DNA of 5,048 bases from positions 1 through 5,048 of the forward strand of contig DGSJ01000006.1 in NCBI GenBank assembly GCA_002393905.1. Direction: 5' to 3'. The position numbers and the translations under genes were made by a program. The notes beneath the pieces are model-generated. The model saw only the letters and a program-made list of their open reading frames with translations, was not told the origin of the DNA and searched no databases. Origin of the DNA: Caryophanales bacterium UBA4365 (GTDB taxonomy: Bacteria > Bacillota_I > Bacilli_A > RFN20 > CAG-826). Below, piece by piece: positions 1 through 5,048 of the stretch; position 1 is the stretch's first letter; the number at the start of each line of letters is the position of its first letter.

Positions 1-140
1 TATAAAACACGATCCAGGATTAATGCTCCGGAATATTTATCTAATTCGTATTTATTTTTTGATCCCTTAGAAATTTCAATACAAGCTAGGAAATTCGAAG
101 GGGTGATGCGACTTGGGTCAGCACGATGCCATATGTTCAT
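1..140 (-). CDS. ppa: Inorganic pyrophosphatase, class I (N-terminal fragment cut by window edge)
   Basis: Cytosolic soluble pyrophosphatase, which hydrolyses PPi to two phosphates and so pulls biosynthetic reactions forward. Only the first 46 codons plus two bases are in the window; the rest lies beyond the left edge. The reading begins MNIWHRADPSRITPSNF and continues with IEISKGSKNKYELDK and GALILDRVL, the signature N-terminus of family I PPases. K30, E32 and R44 line up with the E. coli PPase active-site residues K29, E31 and R43. The ATG at 140-138 is preceded by AGAGG (153-149) with an 8-nt spacer, which supports this start. The metal-binding aspartates lie in the unseen part. It is downstream of the DUF1295 gene on the same strand, 67 bases away, with its own candidate promoter. 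Family assignment is secure; completeness of the gene cannot be judged. Confidence 0.93.
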   Translation of the reverse strand, partial: MNIWHRADPSRITPSNFLACIEISKGSKNKYELDKYSGALILDRVL

Positions 141-152
141 AATTAAAACCTC

Positions 153-176
153 TTTTAGATTTTACCATATCTAAAA
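153..176. repeat. Inverted repeat over the ppa -10 region
   Basis: Perfect 8-bp arms, TTTTAGAT (176-169) and ATCTAAAA (160-153) on the minus strand, flank the 8-nt spacer ATGGTAAA. The arms extend by two more pairs if one T is bulged. The proposed -10 box of ppa straddles the spacer and the second arm, and the second arm runs into the ribosome binding site. It could be a repressor operator, a weak hairpin, or chance in AT-rich DNA. It has no G+C-rich stem and only a four-T run after it, so it is a poor terminator for the upstream gene. Confidence 0.35.
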
Positions 177-189
177 AGAATTATGTTAA
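159..189 (-). promoter_or_regulatory. Candidate sigma-A promoter of ppa, extended -10
   Basis: On the minus strand, TAAAAT (164-159) is preceded by TG plus one base (167-165), which makes an extended -10 element. TTAACA (189-184) is a 5/6 match to the -35 consensus but sits at a long 19-nt spacing, so the extended -10 would have to compensate. Transcription would start about 15 to 20 nt before the ppa ATG, giving a very short leader with the AGAGG ribosome binding site near its 5' end. The call rests on motif reading only. Confidence 0.42.
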
Positions 190-207
190 ATTATTGGAGA
201 ATTGCGG

Positions 208-1173
208 TTATTCTTTACTCTTTTCGACATTATAGCGATGGAGAGGAATGTACTTGTAAACCTGGCCAATATAGTCTTGGTAAAGCGGGTATTTCGAACT
301 GGAAATTGATTCAGCTAACGTTGATGAACCGGAGAAGAGAAGAATCAAGAATAATGGACCAATGATGGACCAGTGGAAGATTCCGTTCACCGCCACACCA
401 GCACCAATAGTCATAATATAAAGTGAAATCCAGATACCTTGCTCACCAAGATAATTTGGGTGTCTCATTCTGCCCCATAAACCAACGGTGTTAAATCCGA
501 GATTATATGGATCTTCGAGTTCATCAAGAGATTTTCCTTCTTTTAGAAGGGATTTCTTTGTTTCATGGAATTTCCATTGTTCTTCATCGGCGATAGTTTC
601 AATTAAGACAAAGCAAAGCGCTAATCCAGCAGCAACAAAATCCCATACACCAAATGCGGCTGGGCTATCCATCACCGCTAAAGCTGGGAATGTAATTGCT
701 AAAACAATCGCGTTTTGATAGATGGAAATAAAGAATAAGTTAAACATTGACCACGCGATATTCTTTTTAAAGAATTTTGATCCATGGACAATTTTCCAGC
801 GATAATCTTCTTCACCTTGCCAAAACTTCCAGGTGTAGGCACCTTTTCGACCAAAGTTAATTGTTAAGCGAATGCCCCAGATAGTGACAATCACCGCATA
901 AACAATTAAACGTAAATCAAATCCGCCCTTGGCGCAGATGACCCAGGAATAAGCTATTGGAAGTAGACTCCAAAGTTTATCCATCTGGGAGTAGTTGTGG
1001 GTAAGTTCACCAACAACAAAGCAATAAAGCATACTTGCACCACAGATGATTAAAAGAATAATCATTGTTTCTGATTGGTTTTGACTTAAGTGTAAATCAC
1101 TAAAGACAAGTGAGAGAATTGACAAAGTCAATATCACAATCACAGAAATAACTGTCGGTAAATATTTTTTCAT
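208..1173 (-). CDS. DUF1295 family integral membrane protein (steroid 5-alpha-reductase-like)
   Basis: A 321-residue polytopic membrane protein of the DUF1295 family, related to 3-oxo-5-alpha-steroid 4-dehydrogenases and isoprenylcysteine methyltransferase-type proteins. The substrate of bacterial members is generally unknown. Hydrophobic segments lie near residues 6-25, 37-56, 68-82, 86-104, 139-167, 174-194, 246-263 and 268-284. Family landmarks in order are DKLWS (65-69) and the following PxxY, WGIRL (99-103), GEEDYRW (120-126), DEEQWKF (196-202), the hallmark GLWGRMRHPNYLGE (231-244), and a YPLYQDYIGQVYKYIP tail (295-310) typical of the C-terminal end. Length is slightly above the roughly 250 to 300 residues usual for the family, with a short charged tail. 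The ATG follows AGAAGGA (1187-1181) by 7 nt, which supports the start. It is separated from the upstream E1 gene by a terminator and has its own -10 box, so it is probably its own transcription unit. Enzymatic activity is not shown by the sequence. Confidence 0.88.
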   Translation of the reverse strand: MKKYLPTVISVIVILTLSILSLVFSDLHLSQNQSETMIILLIICGASMLYCFVVGELTHNYSQMDKLWSLLPIAYSWVICAKGGFDLRLIVYAVIVTIWGIRLTINFGRKGAYTWKFWQGEEDYRWKIVHGSKFFKKNIAWSMFNLFFISIYQNAIVLAITFPALAVMDSPAAFGVWDFVAAGLALCFVLIETIADEEQWKFHETKKSLLKEGKSLDELEDPYNLGFNTVGLWGRMRHPNYLGEQGIWISLYIMTIGAGVAVNGIFHWSIIGPLFLILLFSGSSTLAESISSSKYPLYQDYIGQVYKYIPLHRYNVEKSKE

Positions 1174-1195
1174 AATTTTATCCTTCTAAGAATTG

Positions 1196-1222
1196 ATTAT
1201 AAAAGAAAAAAGTTAGTTAATC
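1196..1222 (-). promoter_or_regulatory. Candidate promoter of the DUF1295 gene
   Basis: A consensus -10 TATAAT is present on the minus strand at 1201-1196, 22 nt before the ATG. The best -35 candidate is weak: TTGTGA at about 1226-1221, with a 19-nt spacer, inside the upstream terminator hairpin. The T-rich spacer is the terminator's own T-run. The -10 is convincing; the -35 is not. Confidence 0.45.
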
Positions 1223-1231
1223 ACAACTAAC
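1201..1231 (-). terminator. Rho-independent terminator after the E1 gene
   Basis: On the minus strand a perfect 7-bp stem, GTTAGTT (1231-1225) with AACTAAC (1218-1212), closes a 6-nt loop GTGATT. It is followed directly by six T, one C and four more T. It starts 2 bases after the TAA stop of the ThiF-family gene. The stem has few G-C pairs, so it may leak. It marks the likely end of the five-gene operon. Confidence 0.7.
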
Positions 1232-1232
1232 C

Positions 1233-1898
1233 TTATATCTTCATTTGACCGAGTTTGTTTTCTTTTGCGTCAAAGTAATACAGAACATCACTTGGTGCAT
1301 CACCAACTAAATAATTGATAAGATACATGCTTGCTAAGGAAGCAATAGTTCCAACCATTGGACCCATCACTCCATCACGAGGTTCTTTTTTGATATTTAT
1401 ATCAAACACATCGGATAGTGACTTATCTTTAAATAGACAATATTGTCCCTGGTTTCCATCTACTCCAATGTGAAGAAGAGGAATATTGTGTTTCTTGGCT
1501 AAATCACCTAAAACAAGTTTTGTTGGCCAGTTATCCACCGCATCGATAATTAGATCAATCTTTTCAACCATTGATTCAGCGTTTTCGGCGGTGACTTTCA
1601 TATTGCGAGCACAAATCTCGATTTCGCTATTCTTTTTAATCAGTTCAGCTAAGACAACATCGCTTTTTAATTTTCCAACATCTTCTTCTTTAAGAAGAAT
1701 TTGTCGATTTAGATTAGATAATTCGACTTTATCATAATCGACAATAATTAGATGTTGGATCCCGTTTGTCACTAAAGAAGTTGCGATGTATTGACCAACT
1801 CCACCAACTCCAACTAGTAAAATACGCTTCTTTGATAGAAGTTCTAATTTCTCTTTACTAAAAGTAGAGAGCTCTAAAAGACGATCATATCGAGACAT
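1233..1898 (-). CDS. ThiF/MoeB/HesA family E1-like adenylyltransferase, lacking zinc and catalytic cysteines
   Basis: A 221-residue cytosolic protein of the ThiF/MoeB/HesA (E1) superfamily. These enzymes adenylate the C-terminal glycine of a ThiS- or MoaD-type carrier before sulfur loading. The order is as in MoeB: RYDR near the start (3-6), the nucleotide loop GVGGVG (30-35), D54 and D56 of VDYDKVELSN, R65 in NLNRQ, K78, and DAVDN with D122. These match the ATP- and Mg-binding residues of MoeB/ThiF. The C-terminal GVMGPMVGTIASL (176-188) is also conserved. Only two cysteines exist (C96, C154), so both CxxC zinc motifs are absent. The residue aligned with MoeB C187 and ThiF C184 is E172, in a loop about 7 residues shorter than MoeB. 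At 221 residues it is shorter than MoeB or ThiF (about 250). Its ATG overlaps the ThiS-like stop by one base (TAATG), so the two are probably translationally coupled and partners. Pathway (thiamine, other thiolation or conjugation) is not resolved, so no symbol is given. Confidence 0.9.
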   Translation of the reverse strand: MSRYDRLLELSTFSKEKLELLSKKRILLVGVGGVGQYIATSLVTNGIQHLIIVDYDKVELSNLNRQILLKEEDVGKLKSDVVLAELIKKNSEIEICARNMKVTAENAESMVEKIDLIIDAVDNWPTKLVLGDLAKKHNIPLLHIGVDGNQGQYCLFKDKSLSDVFDINIKKEPRDGVMGPMVGTIASLASMYLINYLVGDAPSDVLYYFDAKENKLGQMKI

Positions 1899-2104
1899 TA
1901 TCCACCGCCTCGAACATAGATTAGTTCAATCACATCTCCGTCATTTAAAACGTGCTCTTTAAATTTAGCACGTGGAACAAAGGTTCCATTGACGGAGATT
2001 ACCAGCCAAGGGACTGCTTCAACATTTTTGTAATCTAAAAGATCTTGGATCGTGATTCCTTCTTTATATTCATTAGATAAACATGAATCAACTTTTAAAC
2101 GCAT
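1898..2104 (-). CDS. thiS: ThiS-like sulfur carrier protein (ubiquitin fold, C-terminal GGG)
   Basis: A 68-residue protein of the ThiS/MoaD beta-grasp family. Such carriers are adenylated on the terminal glycine by a ThiF/MoeB-type enzyme and then carry sulfur as a thiocarboxylate, in ThiS for the thiazole ring of thiamine. The family pattern is clear in the second half: ISVNGTFVPRAKF (36-48), then HVLNDGDVIELIYVRGGG, the usual VNG...VPR...L.DGD.IE....GG order. It ends in three glycines rather than two. The N-terminal strand with a TIQDLLDY helix (18-25) also fits. The ATG at 2104-2102 follows the lipase stop by 3 nt. Its ribosome binding site is weak (GGCGG about 11 nt upstream, inside the lipase 3' end), so translation is probably coupled to the upstream gene. 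The adjacent E1 gene overlaps by one base. No ThiG, ThiH or molybdopterin genes are in view, so a thiamine role is likely by family but not proven. Confidence 0.85.
   Translation of the reverse strand: MRLKVDSCLSNEYKEGITIQDLLDYKNVEAVPWLVISVNGTFVPRAKFKEHVLNDGDVIELIYVRGGG
1902..1911 (-). promoter_or_regulatory. Ribosome binding site of the E1 gene embedded in the Gly-Gly-Gly codons
   Basis: On the minus strand GAGGCGGTGG ends 3 nt before the E1 ATG. GAGG (1911-1908) sits 9 nt upstream, which is good Shine-Dalgarno spacing. These same bases encode the last Arg-Gly-Gly-Gly of the ThiS-like protein, so the functional C-terminus doubles as the ribosome binding site of the next gene. Confidence 0.55.
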
Positions 2105-2107
2105 AAA

Positions 2108-3412
2108 TTAAAGAGCCGCCAATAATGGATAGTTTACTTCTGGATAGTGCATTTGAATCATTCTAGAGAAGTCGTCACCAAATAAGCCATAAATCATAAT
2201 TAAACCTACTCCAGGACCAGAAACAATGAATGTAGAAAGTTTCTGTGAGTAAGAGAGAAGTTCCGCATCATCATAAACATAATGAGCTTCATCTAAGAAT
2301 GGTTTTAAGAAGTTAGCAATGCCTTCTGGATTACCAATGAGATTTAAGACATCCATTGTTGGCATCTCTGTTAATGCCGCACCAATCTTTGATGTAATCG
2401 CGCTAGGAAGGGACATAAACATCGATAAGAAATAATCAGCTGTTCCTTGAACAACATTGACGAATTTTTCTCTTGTATCAATGTTTTGTTCACCAAATGA
2501 TGGGGTTCTTAAGACATCGATTAATGTTTGTGGGAGAGTGTTTTGAGTAACTTCCGCTCCGCCATAAGTAAATGGTTTAAACTCTGGAATAACGATGGTT
2601 TCATCGTAGTTTTTACAGACTTCTTCAATGTTGGAGTTATCTAAAACAATATCTTTTCCAACACGGTAGAAACCGTATTCAGCTGGAGCAATCATTGGAA
2701 CTAAATCGGCTGGGTTAACAATGTTATAAACATTATTGTATTCGTGATAAGATTCACAACCTTTTGGAGCTTCATAAGTATAGAAGTAGCAGTTTTCGTC
2801 TTTGATGATTTTGTTTTGGTTCTCATAGAGGAGTTTAGCGCACATATTAGCGACAGCACCACCACGAGAATAACCAGTAAAGATAAATTTCGAATTTTGG
2901 TGATGATAGGTTTTGATGTAATCATCTAAATCTTCTAGAAGAGTTTCCGCGGCAGCGCGGAATCCGGCGTGGTCACCTTCTAATCCAACGTTGAGGTTAC
3001 TACTCCATTCCGCACCATAATTAAATCCACGAACAGAGATTAAAACGACTTTTTCATGATTGAGATTTCTAGAACCAATCGCATAAGCGATAGAGTCTTT
3101 TGTTGGTTGATAGTCGTAGGCAGGAGATAACTCTAAAGAGGAGAACATCATGTCACGATAAAATTTAACAATGCTATCTTTATTTTTATTGGCCATGGAT
3201 GCACCATAGGTGAATAAAGCAAGGTCTTTATTAAATTCATTTGATGGGGTCTTTAAGACATCGTGTTTGAGAACAAATTCTTGAGCGTATTCTTGGCTAT
3301 AACCAACCATTAAGACGGTTGATTTTAAATCTGTTTCAAAAGAATCTGGCTCAAATTCACAACCAGCTAGAAGCATTGGTAATAATGCTAAAAGAACTAC
3401 TTTCTTTTTCAT
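2108..3412 (-). CDS. Predicted lipoprotein, class 3 lipase-like alpha/beta hydrolase
   Basis: A 434-residue predicted surface lipoprotein with a serine-hydrolase domain. The N-terminus has a lysine-rich start (KKK), a hydrophobic core, and the lipobox LAGC with the lipidated cysteine at C18. This indicates export and anchoring on the outer face of the membrane. The domain shows the nucleophile elbow GYSRGGA (180-186, Ser182), preceded by a strand KFIFT. The motif NPADLVP (233-239) supplies Asp236 as probable acid. A histidine for the triad is probably H422 in the C-terminal HYPEV, with H377 as alternative. SVRGFN (126-131) resembles the oxyanion-side strand of class 3 (fungal-type) lipases. 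The true substrate (acylglycerol, phospholipid or other ester) is not determined. The start is strong: GGGAGG (3425-3420) lies 7 nt before the ATG, and the ATG overlaps the upstream GDPD stop as ATGA. Its GDPD neighbour suggests a role in lipid breakdown. Confidence 0.85.
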   Translation of the reverse strand: MKKKVVLLALLPMLLAGCEFEPDSFETDLKSTVLMVGYSQEYAQEFVLKHDVLKTPSNEFNKDLALFTYGASMANKNKDSIVKFYRDMMFSSLELSPAYDYQPTKDSIAYAIGSRNLNHEKVVLISVRGFNYGAEWSSNLNVGLEGDHAGFRAAAETLLEDLDDYIKTYHHQNSKFIFTGYSRGGAVANMCAKLLYENQNKIIKDENCYFYTYEAPKGCESYHEYNNVYNIVNPADLVPMIAPAEYGFYRVGKDIVLDNSNIEEVCKNYDETIVIPEFKPFTYGGAEVTQNTLPQTLIDVLRTPSFGEQNIDTREKFVNVVQGTADYFLSMFMSLPSAITSKIGAALTEMPTMDVLNLIGNPEGIANFLKPFLDEAHYVYDDAELLSYSQKLSTFIVSGPGVGLIMIYGLFGDDFSRMIQMHYPEVNYPLLAAL

Positions 3413-4134
3413 TTTAGTTCCTCCCTAACAACTTTTGGATCAATAAATTGATAAGTGACAGTATCAACTAAAGGAGCGTACTTTTTAAGTTTCTCCTCGG
3501 AGTCGATTGTCCAAATATTTGTAAAGTGTTTTTTAATGTAACGTAAGACACGTTTTTCTTCAAATAGAAGTAAATCAAGATCAACGGATTCCACTGTTCT
3601 TCTAAAGAACCAGGTGTATTCATCAGATTTAGCCACAAGAAGAGAACGAATAAATCCCTCGTGTTTAAACGGCCATAACGAACGTGGATCAAAGGAAATT
3701 AATAGAACGTTTCGTTTATCTTTGATTTGTTGAAGCATTTCTTTGGTTTTCACAGCTAAAGGTTTGTAGTTTTTACGGAAAACCTTCATCTCGATTACCA
3801 TAGGAACTTTTTCTTTGTTGAGATCAAGGACTTCTTGAAGAGTTGGGATATCTCCACCATCAAAAAGATGGTAGTTTTCTTTAATCTCTTTTAGAGTTAA
3901 ATCTTCGATGATTCCATCTTTGCCTGTTGTTCTAATTAGATTTTCATCGTGACAAACAACAAGTTCGTTGTCTTTCGTTAGATGGATATCAAATTCAAAA
4001 GCCACTCCATGATCAATCGCGTTTTGAAAAGCTTTCATACCGTTTTCGGTAAACTCTTCGTTATGTAATCCACGATGAGCGATTCCTTTTAGGAATACGG
4101 GATTGATTTTCGAGATGGCTTTTTCTTTTTTCAT
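3409..4134 (-). CDS. Glycerophosphodiester phosphodiesterase family protein (cytosolic)
   Basis: A 241-residue TIM-barrel GDPD. It hydrolyses glycerophosphodiesters such as deacylated phospholipid headgroups to glycerol-3-phosphate and an alcohol, and needs a divalent metal. Catalytic and metal residues are in order: AHRG with H20 and R21, FTEN with E30 and N31 (the family has PEN here, so Pro is replaced by Thr), EFD with E47 and D49, and VCHD with H62. IEMK with E115 and K117 follows. The second half keeps the SFDP strand (SFDPRSLW) and ends TYQFIDP, where many members have a TD.P motif. Length is normal for the UgpQ-like cytosolic type, and no signal peptide is visible. The ATG is 2 nt after the MFS stop with only a distant GGAG, so it probably depends on coupling. 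It ends TGA inside the lipase ATGA overlap. Substrate headgroup is unknown. Confidence 0.92.
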   Translation of the reverse strand: MKKEKAISKINPVFLKGIAHRGLHNEEFTENGMKAFQNAIDHGVAFEFDIHLTKDNELVVCHDENLIRTTGKDGIIEDLTLKEIKENYHLFDGGDIPTLQEVLDLNKEKVPMVIEMKVFRKNYKPLAVKTKEMLQQIKDKRNVLLISFDPRSLWPFKHEGFIRSLLVAKSDEYTWFFRRTVESVDLDLLLFEEKRVLRYIKKHFTNIWTIDSEEKLKKYAPLVDTVTYQFIDPKVVREELK

Positions 4135-4136
4135 AA

Positions 4137-5048
4137 TTATTCTTCGGCTTCTCCAATGGCACTTAAACCTTTGGAGAAGGTTGTTTTCTTAGTCTTAATG
4201 TTCTTCACAAAGAAGAAGATAGTGAATGAGATGGCAACACAAATGCCAGCATAGATTGGAAGCAAGAACCAGTCAAAGCTTGGTGCCATTAACAATGCAC
4301 CTAAAGCGATTGGGGTAATTGTTTGTGCAGCCATACTGGATGCGTAGTAGTAGCCAGTGAAGGCACCAATCTTTTTCGAGTTACATAGTTCAACAACCAT
4401 TGGGAACGAGTTCACGTGAACTAGTGACATACCAAAGTCTTTAATGAACCAGATGACAAAGAGCCAGATTGGTAAGCTTCCATTTGGAAGACCAACAGCA
4501 AATGTCATAATAATCCAAATTAAATAGCCAAGAACAGCTAATCCTAAGCCGCCTAAAACAGTGTATTTACGACCAATCTTGGAGGCAATTAATCCACCAA
4601 GAGCAAAACCGATCACACTACCAACGCCACCGACAATAGTTAAGATACCAGTACCAACGGATGAGGAGTGTGTTCCATAGATAACATAGTTATTTAAGAA
4701 TGTACGAACACCGTTATCGGCCATGAACCAGAAGAATTCTGCTCCAAGGATGAGCCAAAGCATAACTTTGTTGGCTTTTGACATTGGTTTATCATCATCA
4801 ACTTTGTCAGTTGTTTGAGAAACGGCATCACCACGAGCCATTTCATCTTTCATTTCATCAGCAATCTTGTTTTCTTTAACTAAGATAAAGAGAACGACTG
4901 CAGAGATTAGCATCAGAATTGAGCCAACAAGGAATGGTCCTTCAATAGCCCAGATGTTTTTATAAGCCCAGGTGTGTGCTTTTAATGTTCCATCAGGATT
5001 TTGTGTTGTTCCTAAATAATCAGAAAGAATAAAGACAAAGCCAACCAC
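4137..5048 (-). CDS. MFS transporter, SLC45/GPH-like (C-terminal two-thirds, start beyond right edge)
   Basis: A 5'-truncated secondary transporter: 303 residues are seen and the start lies beyond the right edge. The first visible codon, GTG, reads Val and is not a real start. Hydrophobic segments lie near visible residues 36-57, 95-111, 131-152, 163-185, 192-211, 235-254 and 258-281, consistent with the second half of a 12-helix carrier. A charged central loop (about 58-94, many D, E and K) matches the usual link between the two six-helix bundles. GGLIASKIGRK (151-161) is the motif A copy of the C-terminal half. NSFPMVVE (213-220) and GAFTGYYYASSMAAQTITP (228-246) are the conserved patches of bacterial SLC45-like carriers, whose known members move sugars with protons. 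Substrate is not determined. It is followed 2 nt later by GDPD and then a lipase, so glycerol, a glycerophosphodiester or another lipid product is possible but unproven. The C-terminus ends normally. Confidence 0.85.
   Translation of the reverse strand: MVGFVFILSDYLGTTQNPDGTLKAHTWAYKNIWAIEGPFLVGSILMLISAVVLFILVKENKIADEMKDEMARGDAVSQTTDKVDDDKPMSKANKVMLWLILGAEFFWFMADNGVRTFLNNYVIYGTHSSSVGTGILTIVGGVGSVIGFALGGLIASKIGRKYTVLGGLGLAVLGYLIWIIMTFAVGLPNGSLPIWLFVIWFIKDFGMSLVHVNSFPMVVELCNSKKIGAFTGYYYASSMAAQTITPIALGALLMAPSFDWFLLPIYAGICVAISFTIFFFVKNIKTKKTTFSKGLSAIGEAEE

Noticed and set aside
183..365. Plus-strand ORF of 60 codons
   Set aside because: It lies mostly antisense to the 3' end of the DUF1295 gene, has no convincing ribosome binding site, and encodes no recognisable protein.
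488..718. Plus-strand ORF of 76 codons
   Set aside because: Fully antisense to conserved DUF1295 motifs; serine-rich, low-complexity translation typical of a shadow frame.
1486..1737. Plus-strand ORF of 83 codons
   Set aside because: Antisense to the nucleotide-binding part of the E1 gene, with no ribosome binding site or family resemblance.
1233..2104. Bacterial ubiquitin-like conjugation or anti-phage system (E1, E2, JAB)
   Set aside because: Only a ThiS-like carrier and an E1-like enzyme are present, no E2 or JAB protease gene is visible, and the carrier matches ThiS closely.
2701..2929. Overlapping ORFs on both strands (74 and 61 codons)
   Set aside because: Both lie inside the lipase gene around its GYSRGGA region, which is clearly the coding frame.
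3409..3411. TGA possibly read as tryptophan (Mycoplasma code)
   Set aside because: The tryptophan codons checked in six of the seven genes are TGG, conserved motifs end at normal stops, and read-through would add only a few residues before TAG.
3468..3692. Minus-strand ORF of 74 codons
   Set aside because: An alternate frame within the GDPD gene, which carries all the family motifs.
1..5048. CRISPR arrays, tRNA or rRNA genes, insertion sequences
   Set aside because: No spaced direct repeats, cloverleaf-like segments, transposase motifs or terminal inverted repeats were seen; nearly all of the window is coding.

Overview
This is an AT-rich bacterial window in which every supported gene lies on the minus strand. 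It therefore reads right to left, and both ends cut through genes. Spacing is very tight, Shine-Dalgarno-like purine runs precede several starts, and the protein types (SLC45-like MFS carrier, GXSXG lipoprotein, short ThiF-type E1) suggest a low-GC Bacillota or Mollicutes-related gut-type lineage. The tryptophan codons I checked in six of the seven genes (all except the MFS gene) are TGG. One gene ends in TGA, and reading through it would hit TAG four codons later. This fits the standard bacterial code rather than the Mycoplasma code. The lineage is an inference.

Right block (about 5048 to 1233): a compact operon-like run of five genes whose promoter lies beyond the right edge. In transcription order these are a 5'-truncated MFS transporter, a cytosolic glycerophosphodiester phosphodiesterase (GDPD), a secreted lipoprotein lipase-like alpha/beta hydrolase, a ThiS-like sulfur-carrier (ubiquitin-fold) protein ending in Gly-Gly-Gly, and a short ThiF/MoeB-type E1 adenylyltransferase. 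Junctions are +2 nt, a 4-nt ATGA overlap, +3 nt, and a 1-nt TAATG overlap. A hairpin with a T-run after the E1 gene is the likely end of the transcript.

Left block (1231 to 1): a DUF1295 (steroid 5-alpha-reductase-like) membrane protein has its own TATAAT box packed against that terminator. It is followed by the first 46 codons of a class I inorganic pyrophosphatase (ppa), cut by the left edge. The ppa leader carries an extended -10 promoter that sits inside an 8-bp inverted repeat.

Functionally, the first three operon genes could form a lipid-scavenging set: an extracellular lipase, an importer, and an intracellular GDPD that yields glycerol-3-phosphate. This is inference only. The most unusual items are the attachment of a ThiS/E1 pair to this set, and the E1's lack of the usual zinc-binding cysteines and of a cysteine at the catalytic-loop position. 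Nothing here clearly establishes a new system.
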